The translations under genes and the position numbers were made by a program. From Desulfobulbaceae bacterium (GTDB lineage: Bacteria; Desulfobacterota; Desulfobulbia; Desulfobulbales; SURF-16), in the NCBI GenBank assembly GCA_020444175.1, contig JAHLLM010000035.1, positions 1 through 63,039 on the forward strand: a DNA stretch of 63,039 bases. The letters are read 5' to 3'. The notes under the pieces were generated by a model. The model ran no database searches and was not told the DNA's origin. It worked only from the letters and a program-made list of their open reading frames with translations. Below, one piece after another: positions 1 through 7,736 of this stretch (position 1 is its first letter; every line of letters begins with the position of its first letter).

Positions 1-138
1 AATAGGTGGCCGGATAACTCCGGAATGGGTGGCCGAATTACTCCGGAATCCCCACTCATTAACGCATGGTTCACTGACAATGCATTCGTCTCTGAAAAAA
101 TTATCACATTCAAAACATTTTTCCTGGTATGGTTTCAT
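1..138 (-). pseudogene. 5' part of a small Cys-rich protein gene, cut near an IS-like end
   Basis: Reading the minus strand from an ATG at 138, a purine-rich Shine-Dalgarno (GGGAGAG) sits 5 bases upstream. The frame starts MKPYQEKCFECDNFF and has cysteines at residues 8, 11, 19 and 25 (C-x2-C-x7-C-x5-C), which suggests a small metal-binding or redox protein. From about position 50 downward the frame runs into two tandem repeats that look like an insertion-sequence end, so the natural C-terminus is probably lost. The frame stays open to the window edge. I do not recognise the family. Too short for certainty; it could be a chance frame with a good ribosome site. Confidence 0.4.
5..49. repeat. 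Two tandem 22-bp repeats, probable insertion-sequence end
   Basis: Positions 5-26 and 28-49 carry the same 22-base word with two differences, both ending ACTCCGGAAT and separated by one G. Multiple short repeats at the tip are typical of IS21-type elements. The rest of the element would lie left of the window, so the assignment is inference. Confidence 0.45.
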
Positions 139-247
139 TATTTCTCTCCCAATTACTTGAATTTTAATGTGACAAGATAACAAGCTAAAGCATTTTTATA
201 CTCTGCTGAAATTTGTTCCTGATTAAAGAACTGTTAAAATTCAGTTA

Positions 248-439
248 GTGTCTGTCCATAAATGGCCCTTTCGGAGTCTCGCGGGCTCGCTCACCTGCCC
301 GATATCTGCCTCATGCTTCTTAAAAAATTATCCTCCGGTAAGCGAGCCTGCGAGACTCCGAGATATCGTATATATGCCTCCGGTCATTTTTTGCGCAATC
401 CTTGATCTCGAACAGAATGACCTATTTCTGGACAGACAC
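248..439. mobile_element. MITE copy 1 (192 bp) with terminal inverted repeats and target duplication
   Basis: The element begins GTGTCTGTCCATAAATGG and ends in the imperfect reverse complement (CCTATTTCTGGACAGACAC). It is flanked by CAGTTA (242-247) and TAGTTA (440-445), a 5-of-6 target duplication. A related copy in opposite orientation is at 53558-53776, a 46-bp deletion form at 18520-18565, and a single end at 44587. It holds internal palindromes (cggagtctcg arms) and no credible gene, so it must be moved in trans. Confidence 0.8.
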
Positions 440-625
440 TAGTTAATGGGGTCATTCGCAAAAGAGAAGAGGGGCAAGTCCTGAATTATTAAAAAAAATA
501 GTCGATCAGATTTGAAATAAAAAATTTCGGTGGCGACTCTAGTGGCGGTTTTAATTCTCTCAGATGCTTTTAACCGTAAAACCGCACTCTATGTGTTGCA
601 GAATCAAGTATATAAGGCCCCCATC

Positions 626-664
626 TTGACACAGGCTTTTGCTGCAATTATAATTACAATTATA
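626..664 (+). promoter_or_regulatory. Consensus sigma-70 promoter with overlapping operator palindrome
   Basis: TTGACA at 626-631 and TATAAT at 649-654 are separated by exactly 17 bases. A perfect palindrome of 7-base arms with a 2-base centre (TATAATT-AC-AATTATA, 649-664) covers the -10 box. It sits about 30 bases ahead of the antitoxin gene, which fits autorepression by the ribbon-helix-helix antitoxin. Bases 446-625 show nothing else I can identify. Confidence 0.65.
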
Positions 665-693
665 TTAAGCCATAAATCTAGTGAGGTGCCACT

Positions 694-927
694 ATGGGTC
701 AAGTAACTATCTATCTCGACAACGAGACTGAAAACAAATTAAAAAAAGCTGCCCAATCTAGCCATCTATCCGTTAGTAAATGGGTTGCTGGCATTATAGA
801 AGAAAAAATAGCAACAGAATGGCCTCAAGATGTCGTCAACTTGGCGGGTAGCTGGAAAGATGATTTCCCAACCATCGAAGAGATACGATCAGGCGTCGGC
901 CAGGACTCTGCAAGGAAGGGGCTCTAA
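694..927 (+). CDS. Ribbon-helix-helix antitoxin (VapB type)
   Basis: A 77-residue protein beginning MGQVTIYLDNETENKLKKAA, the usual pattern of a beta strand followed by two helices in RHH/MetJ-Arc antitoxins (about residues 3-45). The C-terminal tail (residues 50-77) would be the toxin-binding part. It is expected to bind the palindrome over the promoter just upstream and repress both genes. The next gene, a PIN toxin, starts two bases after its stop, so the two form one transcript. The start is supported by GAGGTG 8 bases upstream. Function is by family and context; the exact VapB subfamily is not resolved. Confidence 0.8.
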   Translation: MGQVTIYLDNETENKLKKAAQSSHLSVSKWVAGIIEEKIATEWPQDVVNLAGSWKDDFPTIEEIRSGVGQDSARKGL

Positions 928-929
928 AA

Positions 930-1322
930 TTGTACCTTCTCGACACAAATACACTCATTTATTTCTTCAAAGGCATGGGTAATGTAGCCGAGACCTTGTT
1001 GTCAAAGTCACCAAAGGATATTTCTATACCTTCAATTACCCTTTATGAGCTTGAAGTTGGAATAGCAAAATCAAACAATCCGAAAAAAAGAAAAACACAA
1101 TTAGAATCGCTCATCTCACGCATTACAGTCTTGCCCTTTACCTCCAAAGAAGCCGCAGTTGCGGCAATGATCCGGGAAGAATTAGAGCATATCGGTACAC
1201 CAATCGGCCCCTATGACACTCTCATTGCCGGAATAGCACTGAGCTCAAACGCTACATTGATCACCCATAACACAAAAGAATTCAGCAGGGTTGAAGGATT
1301 AATCATTGAAGACTGGTTCTAA
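930..1322 (+). CDS. vapC: PIN-domain ribonuclease toxin (VapC)
   Basis: A 130-residue PIN domain. The acidic metal-binding residues expected for VapC are visible: D5 in LLDTN, E40, D96 in PYDTLIA, and the T-H-N-T stretch near residue 112-115. VapC toxins cut RNA, often initiator tRNA or rRNA, and are blocked by the partner antitoxin. The only start that keeps the conserved YLLDTN terminus is TTG at 930, two bases after the antitoxin stop. A weak start would hold toxin below antitoxin. Complete length for the family. The pair sits next to a MITE and an IS-like end, which fits a mobile stability module. Confidence 0.88.
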   Translation: MYLLDTNTLIYFFKGMGNVAETLLSKSPKDISIPSITLYELEVGIAKSNNPKKRKTQLESLISRITVLPFTSKEAAVAAMIREELEHIGTPIGPYDTLIAGIALSSNATLITHNTKEFSRVEGLIIEDWF

Positions 1323-1436
1323 AAAAATTCCATAATTTTTTGATTTCTTTTTAATCAGCCCTTTTTTCTCAATCTCCATTCCTTTTATTTTTGTGCGGCA
1401 CAAATGCCTTTTTCGCTAGACTCCCCGCCACAAAAC

Positions 1437-1456
1437 TGTTGCAAAACCGTGCAACA
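1437..1456. promoter_or_regulatory. Upstream activator palindrome, module A
   Basis: TGTTGCA (1437-1443) and TGCAACA (1450-1456) form a palindrome with a 6-base centre, about 120 bases upstream of a sigma-54 promoter. Further GCACAACA and GCAACACC half-site-like words follow to 1488. The position and symmetry fit a binding site for a sigma-54 enhancer-binding protein. No such regulator gene is in the window. Confidence 0.55.
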
Positions 1457-1574
1457 CCATATGTAGCACAACACACTCCGCAACACCTCCACCAACTCCA
1501 CTAGCGCTGCTATGCATTTATTTTATTCTTAAATTTCAACATATTATAAGAATTTTAAAGTGTAGCGCCCTGCG

Positions 1575-1592
1575 TTGGCACGACAGCTGCTT
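1575..1592 (+). promoter_or_regulatory. Sigma-54 promoter, module A
   Basis: TTGGCACGACAGCTGCTT matches the -24/-12 consensus: GG at 1577-1578, ten bases, then GC at 1589-1590. It lies about 50 bases ahead of the first small membrane protein gene and is repeated with the same geometry before module B. Confidence 0.85.
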
Positions 1593-1643
1593 TTATAGAA
1601 AATCAAACAAACAAAACAACACTTCAACATAAGGAGAGAGACC

Positions 1644-1853
1644 ATGACTACCACAACAAATAACCAAACAACAGCACGGACCCAGGAACAAGAATCTATT
1701 TCTCAGAGCGGTGCTCAGGTAGGAATCGGCATTATCACCATCTTAAGTGCCATGATCGGCACATGGGGAGTTGCCTGCCTCATAGGCGGTCTTTCACAGT
1801 ACGGCGTTACCGGTATGGTTAAAGGCTGGATAAGTGCAGTAATGGGCCTTTAA
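1644..1853 (+). CDS. Small membrane protein, module A first gene (unknown family)
   Basis: A 69-residue protein. The polar, Thr/Gln-rich N-terminus (about 25 residues, with a SISQSGAQ segment) is followed by one hydrophobic helix (VGIGIITILSAMIGTWGVAC) and a short amphipathic tail ending in WISAVMG. There are no cysteine or histidine ligands apart from one Cys in the membrane segment. GGAGAGAG lies just upstream of the ATG. It is followed after 72 bases by the 104-residue gene and is closely matched by the protein at 2584-2787. It is driven by a sigma-54 promoter, so it is made under a specific signal. I do not recognise it. A small subunit or regulator of a membrane complex is possible, but nothing in the sequence proves a role. 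Confidence 0.75.
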   Translation: MTTTTNNQTTARTQEQESISQSGAQVGIGIITILSAMIGTWGVACLIGGLSQYGVTGMVKGWISAVMGL

Positions 1854-1925
1854 TAAAATAAGAAATGAAAATAACAGCACAATTTTAAAGATAAGAAAGA
1901 TAAACGAATCAACAAGGAGAAAATC

Positions 1926-2240
1926 ATGACAACTTTACCTACCTCAAAAGGAACAGGCGTATTTTTCGGCATTATGGCAGCAATCGGCGGCATCATGGGA
2001 ATCTGGGCATTTGCTACATTGATGACGGGTCTGTCTTCCGTTAACTGGCAGGTTTCAGAGATGGCCAGGCAATTTCTGGTAGCCACTGGAAATCTTGGGG
2101 AATATGAAACTCTTGTTGATTACTATACCCACATCAAAGGTGTTGAATACCTGATCGCGGTTGCCTTCTTTGCTGTATTCCCGGCTTTCTATAAATCGCT
2201 GAATCCTAAAGTGGAGGAGGCGACAGCATCTACAAAATAA
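1926..2240 (+). CDS. Small membrane protein, module A second gene (unknown family)
   Basis: A 104-residue protein with an N-terminal hydrophobic helix (residues about 11-35, GVFFGIMAAIGGIMGIWAFA). A central soluble stretch (about 36-72) is rich in aromatic and acidic residues (NWQVSEMARQF, EYETLVDYYTHIKG). A second hydrophobic helix follows (about 73-90, YLIAVAFFAVFPAFY), then a polar tail. The sequence is almost repeated by the protein at 2850-3161, including the central segment, so that part is under constraint. AAGGAGAAA precedes the ATG. It shares a transcript with the 69-residue gene, and the pair ends at a strong terminator. Family not recognised; the two probably act together in the inner membrane. 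Confidence 0.75.
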   Translation: MTTLPTSKGTGVFFGIMAAIGGIMGIWAFATLMTGLSSVNWQVSEMARQFLVATGNLGEYETLVDYYTHIKGVEYLIAVAFFAVFPAFYKSLNPKVEEATASTK

Positions 2241-2275
2241 ACTTATTAAAACCACTCTCCTTCAGTGAAAAAAAA

Positions 2276-2309
2276 GGCCTTCAGTCGTCAGACTGGAGGC
2301 CTTTTTTTT
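2276..2309 (+). terminator. Rho-independent terminator after module A
   Basis: An 11-base stem (GGCCTTCAGTC with GACTGGAGGCC, one wobble pair) closes a GTCA loop and is followed by eight T residues. It ends the first small-membrane-protein module, separating it from module B. Confidence 0.9.
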
Positions 2310-2391
2310 CTATCGATTGAGTCACGTTTACATGCAACTCACACATCATCTCCTGCCCGGACTAGCCTCTGTCGCAAGTGTGGCAGAGCGC

Positions 2392-2428
2392 TGCAACACA
2401 TAGTGTTGCACCACACTTCATGCAACAC
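2392..2428. promoter_or_regulatory. Upstream activator palindrome, module B
   Basis: TGCAACAC (2392-2399), three bases, then GTGTTGCA (2403-2410) form a perfect palindrome. A further TGCAACAC half-site is at 2421-2428. This is about 110 bases before the second sigma-54 promoter. The same TGCAACA core occurs ahead of module A, so one enhancer-binding protein probably controls both. Confidence 0.65.
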
Positions 2429-2515
2429 TTTCTCCGCATTCCCGGATGTAGCATCTTTATAAATTAAACCTGTAAAATCGAGCACATGCATACATTTTTC
2501 AATGTAGCATTTTCC

Positions 2516-2533
2516 TTGGCACGGCTGCTGCAA
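2516..2533 (+). promoter_or_regulatory. Sigma-54 promoter, module B
   Basis: TTGGCACGGCTGCTGCAA has GG at 2518-2519 and GC at 2530-2531 with ten bases between, the sigma-54 -24/-12 spacing. It is about 50 bases ahead of the gene at 2584, the same distance as in module A. Confidence 0.88.
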
Positions 2534-2583
2534 TTCAAACTAGTCAAGAGAACAAAAAAGAATTTCAAACGAGGAGATATATC

Positions 2584-2787
2584 ATGACAACAACAACTCA
2601 AAAAACAACAGTTGCACATGAGAAAGAATCAATTTCACAGAGCGGCGCCCAGGTAGGAATCGGAATCATCGCTATTCTGAGTGCCATGATCGGCATGTGG
2701 GGGCTTGCCTGTCTCGCAGGCGGTCTTTCTCAATACGGTATTGTCGGTCTTGTTAAGGGATGGATAAGTGCAGTTATGGGCATCTAA
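2584..2787 (+). CDS. Small membrane protein, module B first gene (paralogue of 1644-1853)
   Basis: A 67-residue protein nearly the same as the module A copy: Thr/Gln-rich start, SISQSGAQVGIGII, one membrane helix, and the WISAVMG ending. Differences cluster at the N-terminus and at a few positions of the helix (GMWGLACLAGGL against GTWGVACLIGGL). The ribosome site is GAGGAGATAT. It is followed after 62 bases by the second gene of the module. Retention of both copies under separate sigma-54 promoters argues for dosage or slightly different roles. Family not recognised. Confidence 0.75.
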   Translation: MTTTTQKTTVAHEKESISQSGAQVGIGIIAILSAMIGMWGLACLAGGLSQYGIVGLVKGWISAVMGI

Positions 2788-2849
2788 CAAAAAAAGAACA
2801 GAGTCCTTGTTTAACATAAATATGGTCGAATCAAAAAAAGGAGAAAATC

Positions 2850-3161
2850 ATGACAACTCAACCAACCACAAAGGGAACAGGCGTATTTTTCGGCATCGTG
2901 GCAGCAATTGGCGGCATTATGGGCATCTGGGCATTTGCAACCCTGATGACAGGTCTGGCTTCCGTAAACTGGCAGATTTCCGAGATGGCTCGCCAATTTC
3001 TGGTAGCAACTGGAAACCTCCAGGAATACGAAACCCTTGTTGATTACTATACACATATAAAAGGCGTGGAATACCTGATCGCGGTTGCCTTCTTTGCCGC
3101 CTTTCCGGTATTTTACAAATCACTGAACCCCAAGGAAGAGGCACCAGCAACCAGCAAATAA
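2850..3161 (+). CDS. Small membrane protein, module B second gene (paralogue of 1926-2240)
   Basis: A 103-residue protein with the same plan as its module A copy: two hydrophobic helices flanking a central segment (SVNWQISEMARQF through YYTHIKGVEYL) that is almost unchanged. Substitutions are mild (V to I, G to Q) and the tail is variable, a pattern of purifying selection on the core. AAAGGAGAAA precedes the start. A terminator follows its stop by about 40 bases. Function unknown; a partner of the 67-residue protein by gene pairing. Confidence 0.75.
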   Translation: MTTQPTTKGTGVFFGIVAAIGGIMGIWAFATLMTGLASVNWQISEMARQFLVATGNLQEYETLVDYYTHIKGVEYLIAVAFFAAFPVFYKSLNPKEEAPATSK

Positions 3162-3202
3162 AAGTTCCTCATAACTCCTCCTCGGGAACTTTGCAGGCAG
3201 CA

Positions 3203-3232
3203 GCCTCCGGTCAAAAGACCGGGGGCTTTTTT
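3203..3232 (+). terminator. Rho-independent terminator after module B
   Basis: GCCTCCGGTC pairs with GACCGGGGGC around an AAAA loop and is followed by six T residues, a strong intrinsic terminator. Confidence 0.9.
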
Positions 3233-3248
3233 GTTTATATGGTTATAA

Positions 3249-3387
3249 ACAATTCTCAGTTAAAAATTGCCACTTTCTTGTCGCCAAGCTTCCAATACTG
3301 GATTCCCGCCTCCGCGGGAATGACATAACCAAGCCCATCGTCACTCCCGCGGAGGCGAGAGTCTAGAGGTAGGCTACTGAGAATTGT
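3249..3387. repeat. 139-bp nested inverted repeat (MITE/REP-like)
   Basis: Outer arms ACAATTCTCAGT (3249-3260) and ACTGAGAATTGT (3376-3387) are perfect reverse complements. Inside are a GATTCCCGCC...GGCGGGAAT-like hairpin and its mirror. The CCCGC...GCGGGAATGAC words recur at 29522-29593. It has no coding capacity and probably is a dispersed element. The rest of 3162-3529 holds only the terminator. Confidence 0.6.
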
Positions 3388-3529
3388 ATAGAGGCAAATT
3401 TGTTTATTTAAGTCGTTTCTTAGAAAACCAGCATCATTTTTTGACACCACAGAGTGAAACTGATATTATTTTTTTGGTAATTATTCCTACGATTTTTTTT
3501 ATCTCAGTTATCTCTATACGGATGAGCGC

Positions 3530-4657
3530 ATGATACACTTGTTCCGCTTTTTCACTCTTCTCGTCCCTCTGCTGGTGCTGACGGCTTCATGCCAGCAGCA
3601 TCAGGATAAGCCTTTGCCACGCCTGCGCATCGGACATGCCCCCCATGACCATCATGCTCCGCTCTATGTGGCAGCCATGAATCCCGATTATTTCAAAGAA
3701 CATGGCGGCATCTATCTTGAGCAAATCAATTTCCGCAAAGAATATCGTCTTATAGCGAATCAAAAATACCTGGCTGACATCTTAATTGAAACCAGTGCCG
3801 GCGGCAAAGAGCTTATCCGTAAACTCAATGAAGATCATTTTGACTTATCTTTTGGTGGCTTCCCTGCGATGCTGAGTTACATTGACCAGGGCAGCCCTAT
3901 AAAAATTCTTTCCCCTGTCATGGCTGACGGTGCCGGCTTGGTTCTCAAAAAAGAACTGCCGCCCGACAACTGGAACGAATTTCTGCTTTACGTCAGGAAC
4001 AGCACAGAGCCTCTCAAAATAGGCTACAAAAATGCGGTTTCCGTCCAAAATCTTATTTTTGAACGTGCCCTTAAAGAATCGGGTATCTCCTACAGTAAAA
4101 ACAGCAAAGATACCAACGCACAAATTATCCTGTTAAATCTTTATGGCCCCAAAAATCTAATTCCAGCCCTGGAAAACAGCTTAATAGACGGCTTTGTTAC
4201 CATGCAGCCTTTTCTTGCTCTGGTGGAAGAAAGGGGATCCGGAAAAACAATCGCAGATCTCAAGAATCTGCCGCCAGAGGGGAAATGGCCAGGAACGCCA
4301 TGCTGCGCGCTGGCAGCAAACAACAAGTACGTCAATAATCACACTGAAATAGTGCTGAACCTGGTCACGCTCTTACAACATGCCAACCAATATATTAGAG
4401 ATAATCCACAGCAAAGTGCCGTCGATATTTCACAATGGCTCGGCATCACACCGGAAGTAGAAAAAAAATCCATAGCCACCATCAAATATACCAACAATCT
4501 GGATAGTGAATGGCAGCAGGGTGTTACCTTCTGGGTAGAGAACATGATTGAAAGTGGCAGACTAAACAACGAGGTAAAAAAAGCCTATGAAAGTGGCAGT
4601 CTTGAAGAACTGATTTATAACACGAAACTTTATGAACTTGCCCTGAAAAGACTCTAA
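3530..4657 (+). CDS. NMT1/SsuA-type periplasmic substrate-binding lipoprotein
   Basis: A 375-residue protein with a lipoprotein signal: hydrophobic residues 7-19, then LTASC with the lipidated Cys21. Gln at the next position points to the outer membrane by the Lol rule, as known in enterobacteria. The mature part starts with the beta strand and HAPLYVAAMNPDYFKEHGG typical of NMT1/TauA/SsuA solute-binding proteins, which bind nitrate, sulfonates or thiamine precursors. There are no ABC permease or ATPase genes beside it. Instead a hybrid kinase starts 2 bases after its stop, so it more likely presents a ligand to that sensor than feeds a transporter. The ligand cannot be read from sequence. 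GGATGAG precedes the ATG. Confidence 0.85.
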   Translation: MIHLFRFFTLLVPLLVLTASCQQHQDKPLPRLRIGHAPHDHHAPLYVAAMNPDYFKEHGGIYLEQINFRKEYRLIANQKYLADILIETSAGGKELIRKLNEDHFDLSFGGFPAMLSYIDQGSPIKILSPVMADGAGLVLKKELPPDNWNEFLLYVRNSTEPLKIGYKNAVSVQNLIFERALKESGISYSKNSKDTNAQIILLNLYGPKNLIPALENSLIDGFVTMQPFLALVEERGSGKTIADLKNLPPEGKWPGTPCCALAANNKYVNNHTEIVLNLVTLLQHANQYIRDNPQQSAVDISQWLGITPEVEKKSIATIKYTNNLDSEWQQGVTFWVENMIESGRLNNEVKKAYESGSLEELIYNTKLYELALKRL

Positions 4658-4659
4658 CC

Positions 4660-7203
4660 ATGCGAGTTTCCCTGCCCCAGAAAGTCTTCTCCGTCTTCTT
4701 TCCTTTGACAGCCATGACGCTTTTACTCGGCGTTACCATCTATTTTGGCATGACTTCTCTGCGTGATTCCAGCGAACAGATCAGCTTGCTTAAAGATTTT
4801 CAGCTTGTCATTAAACAACTTGAGGTAAGCCAGGCTCAAATATCCAACCAGATAGATTCATTCGATCTGCAAAAATTTGAACGAGAAATTAAGACAGCAA
4901 AGAAACTGGCAGGACAGATTGCCGCCTTTGACCGTTTCATACCATCAGATCTCAGAAAAAAACTTCAGCAATTATCCGCCCGTATTGAAAATTTTCACAG
5001 AGCATTTCTTGAATTGCACCAGAAATACCTGGCAGATAAAAATTTCCTGGAAACAAATTTCAACCTGCACGTACAAATAAATGAGCGCCTCCATGTTGCC
5101 GCATCTGTACGCCCAAGCAATGCGCACGATGCGGTTGGCCAATTGCTGCCTTTGCAGACTCGTGTTTATCACGACAGAGATGCCAGTCAAATTCCGCAAA
5201 TGAAAAAAGTCTACAAAGACTTACAAAATATGACATCGGACAAAAAACTACTCAAAATGGTCCGGGAGTTTGTATCCAATGTTGAAGAAAACTTTCTTAA
5301 CTCGCTGGCAATAAAAAACAGGGGAAAATTCCTTTCAGACACGGCTCATCATTTTTTTACCCTTTCCGATGAAACCATTGCAGCACTATCAAAAGAAAAT
5401 CTTAAAAAACAAAGTCGTCTCATTCAGTCAATTATTGCAATCATTCTGATCACCATATTTCTTTCCTTTTTTCTGTGGTTTCTCTCCTATTCTTATTTTA
5501 AACGCTTTTTGGCGACCCAGAAAAAAGCCATAGAGTCAATCAAAAATGAAAACTATGATTACGAAATGCCCCGCGCTCCTGAAGATGAAATCGGCGACCT
5601 GACAATCACCATGAAACATCTGGCCTTGAGCCTGAAAGAAAGCCGCATCCAAATACAACAATCCAAGGAAAAATACCAGGAGCTGGTAGAAAATCTTGCA
5701 GACTGGATTTGGGAAATTGATGCCCAGGGACACTATATTTATTCCAGCCCGGCGAGCGAAAGCATCCTGGGATTTTTACCGGAAGAAATTATCGGCAAAA
5801 CCCCATTCGACTTTGCCGTTTCCGATACGGAACAGGGACAAAAAGACAGAACTCTTTTTGTCAAAATCCTTAAATCGCAAATAAGCTTTCAGGGCCTGGA
5901 AACCACAAGCATTCATAAAGAAGGGCAGCAGGTTATCCTTGAAACAAGCGGCATACCCATTATTTCGCAAACCGGAGATTTTCAAGGATTCAGGGGAATC
6001 TCAAGAAACATTACAAAAAGAAAGGAGGCAGAATCAGAAAAAGCACTTCTGGAAGAACAGCTCCAGCAATCCCAGAAAATGGAATCAATCGGGCGCCTGG
6101 CAGGTGGTGTTGCCCACGATTTCAATAATATACTCAGTGCCATAAACGGCTACTCAGAACTTCTGCTTCTCGATCTTGATGAAAATGACCCGACAAGAGA
6201 ATCAATAGAAAATATCCTTGAATCCGGCCAGAAGGCTGCCAGATTGACCCAGCAACTGCTCGCCTTCAGCCGAAGGCAAATTATAAAACCGGTGATTCTA
6301 GATTTAAATCAGGAAATATCAGTGACCCGCAAGATGATTGCAAGAATCCTGGGAGAGGACATCGAGATTTCTATTTTTGCAGCCAAGGATTTGTGGCCTG
6401 TCAGAACAGATAGATCCCAGATTGAACAGATTATCATGAACCTGGCTGTAAATGCCCGTGATGCCATGCCCCAGGGAGGAATGCTTACCATTGAAACTGC
6501 CAATGTGAAACTTGATAAGGATTATGTATCCAGCTATTTTTCCCTTTCACCTGGGGACTATGTCACTTTGACCGTCACCGATACCGGCAGTGGCATCACA
6601 AAAGACATACAGCAAAATATTTTTGAACCCTTTTTCACCACCAAGGACCAAAACAAAGGAACCGGCCTTGGTTTGGCTACTGTCTATGGCATTATCAGAC
6701 AGAACGGAGGCGATATCCACGTATACAGTGAAATTAACAAAGGAACATCATTTAAAATCTATCTGCCCCGTGCTGAAGAAAGTAATATCGCGGATGCTGT
6801 TTCCACCTCGAAGGCGCCCGACGATCTGCATCATGGGACCGAAACAATCCTCCTTGTCGAGGATGACGCTTCTGTTCGTGACTTAGCCGAGAGTATCCTT
6901 TCCAAACTTGGCTACACAGTCCTCAAGGCAGGAACCGGTTCTGAAGCATTACAGATATGCTTAGACTATCAAGGACGTATAGACCTGTTGCTGACGGACG
7001 TGGTCATGCCCAAAATGAGCGGTTCCGAACTTGCAGATGAGGTGAAAAAGAACTCCCCTGACACCAAGATCCTTTTCATGTCAGGTTACACGGAAAATTC
7101 CATCGTCCATCACGGAGTCCTGAAGAAAGGCATCAATTTCCTGCATAAACCAATCATCCCCAATAATCTCTCACTGGCTGTCCGCACATTACTGGACTCC
7201 TGA
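4660..7203 (+). CDS. Membrane hybrid histidine kinase (HAMP-PAS-HisKA-HATPase-REC)
   Basis: An 847-residue sensor. Membrane helices near residues 11-30 and 255-277 enclose a helical periplasmic domain. HAMP follows (about 278-330), then PAS (about 340-460, [16 protein letters not shown]), the dimerisation/phosphoacceptor domain with H486 in GGVAHDFNN, and an ATPase domain with [16 protein letters not shown] and [11 protein letters not shown]. The C-terminal receiver (about 728-847) has D780 as phosphoacceptor. It is translationally coupled to the preceding substrate-binding lipoprotein, and I infer that the liganded lipoprotein contacts the periplasmic domain. There is no separate response regulator next to it, so the phosphate may go to a distant output or the receiver may only tune kinase activity. 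Confidence 0.92.
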   Translation: MRVSLPQKVFSVFFPLTAMTLLLGVTIYFGMTSLRDSSEQISLLKDFQLVIKQLEVSQAQISNQIDSFDLQKFEREIKTAKKLAGQIAAFDRFIPSDLRKKLQQLSARIENFHRAFLELHQKYLADKNFLETNFNLHVQINERLHVAASVRPSNAHDAVGQLLPLQTRVYHDRDASQIPQMKKVYKDLQNMTSDKKLLKMVREFVSNVEENFLNSLAIKNRGKFLSDTAHHFFTLSDETIAALSKENLKKQSRLIQSIIAIILITIFLSFFLWFLSYSYFKRFLATQKKAIESIKNENYDYEMPRAPEDEIGDLTITMKHLALSLKESRIQIQQSKEKYQELVENLADWIWEIDAQGHYIYSSPASESILGFLPEEIIGKTPFDFAVSDTEQGQKDRTLFVKILKSQISFQGLETTSIHKEGQQVILETSGIPIISQTGDFQGFRGISRNITKRKEAESEKALLEEQLQQSQKMESIGRLAGGVAHDFNNILSAINGYSELLLLDLDENDPTRESIENILESGQKAARLTQQLLAFSRRQIIKPVILDLNQEISVTRKMIARILGEDIEISIFAAKDLWPVRTDRSQIEQIIMNLAVNARDAMPQGGMLTIETANVKLDKDYVSSYFSLSPGDYVTLTVTDTGSGITKDIQQNIFEPFFTTKDQNKGTGLGLATVYGIIRQNGGDIHVYSEINKGTSFKIYLPRAEESNIADAVSTSKAPDDLHHGTETILLVEDDASVRDLAESILSKLGYTVLKAGTGSEALQICLDYQGRIDLLLTDVVMPKMSGSELADEVKKNSPDTKILFMSGYTENSIVHHGVLKKGINFLHKPIIPNNLSLAVRTLLDS

Positions 7204-7354
7204 TGCCAAACCCGATCTTTAAAGAACAGTGCAACGCTCTCCCTGGAAAGCAAAGCAGAACTTGCGGACCAAGAGACACTCTGCTCTTTGTCTGACCATA
7301 AAAAAGCATTGCATTTTTTTCCCCATCCTCTAGAGTGGAGCGTCATACATAACA

Positions 7355-7590
7355 TGATTCGGTGTCACTTTTGTTGCCCTGCGGTGCTTGATGTCTCCCA
7401 GAGTTGTCAAACAAAAGTGGTGAAAAGGGAATGCGGTGAAAATCCGTAACGTTGGGCCAGCGCTGTAAACAGGGACTAGAGCCACACAGGTTATCTCTTC
7501 AGGAGATTTCCGGCATGCCACTGTCTTGAGAAAGACGGGAAGGCGTGGCTAAGGGTTGATCTGTGAGTCAGAAGACCTGCCGGGACATGC
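7355..7590 (+). promoter_or_regulatory. Cobalamin riboswitch
   Basis: The leader holds the conserved cobalamin-aptamer blocks in order. First comes AAAAGGGAATGCGGTGAAAA with ATCCG (about 7424-7445), then a GCCA/GGCGTGGC pairing region (7513-7549). Last is the B12 box GAGTCAGAAGACCTGCC at 7565-7582. No thiamine-pyrophosphate element (CTGAGA...ACC) is seen, although the next gene is of the ThiC family. An intrinsic terminator follows directly, so cobalamin binding is expected to stop transcription. Aptamer edges are approximate. Bases 7204-7340 show no gene. Confidence 0.85.
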
Positions 7591-7608
7591 AACAACAATG
7601 GAACTGTC

Positions 7609-7677
7609 CAAAATCCGTGTTACCTGGAAGAACCTTCTTAACAAGAAGGTTCACTCGGGTAGCCCGGATTTTTTTTT
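7609..7677 (+). terminator. Riboswitch expression-platform terminator
   Basis: A long stem (AAATCCG...CCCGGATTT outside, GAACCTTC with GAAGGTTC inside) is followed by nine T residues, 60 bases before the start codon. It should form when cobalamin occupies the aptamer. Confidence 0.8.
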
Positions 7678-7736
7678 GGCCGCGGTGTATGCCCTAAACC
7701 GCATTACATATCATCTGCAACAAAGGAGCAAACACC

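Noticed and set aside
3256-3450. Minus-strand 64-residue frame
   Set aside because: It translates the inverted-repeat element at 3249-3387 and has no ribosome site.
7355-7590. TPP riboswitch ahead of the ThiC-family gene
   Set aside because: The TPP core motifs are missing, while the cobalamin blocks and B12 box are present.
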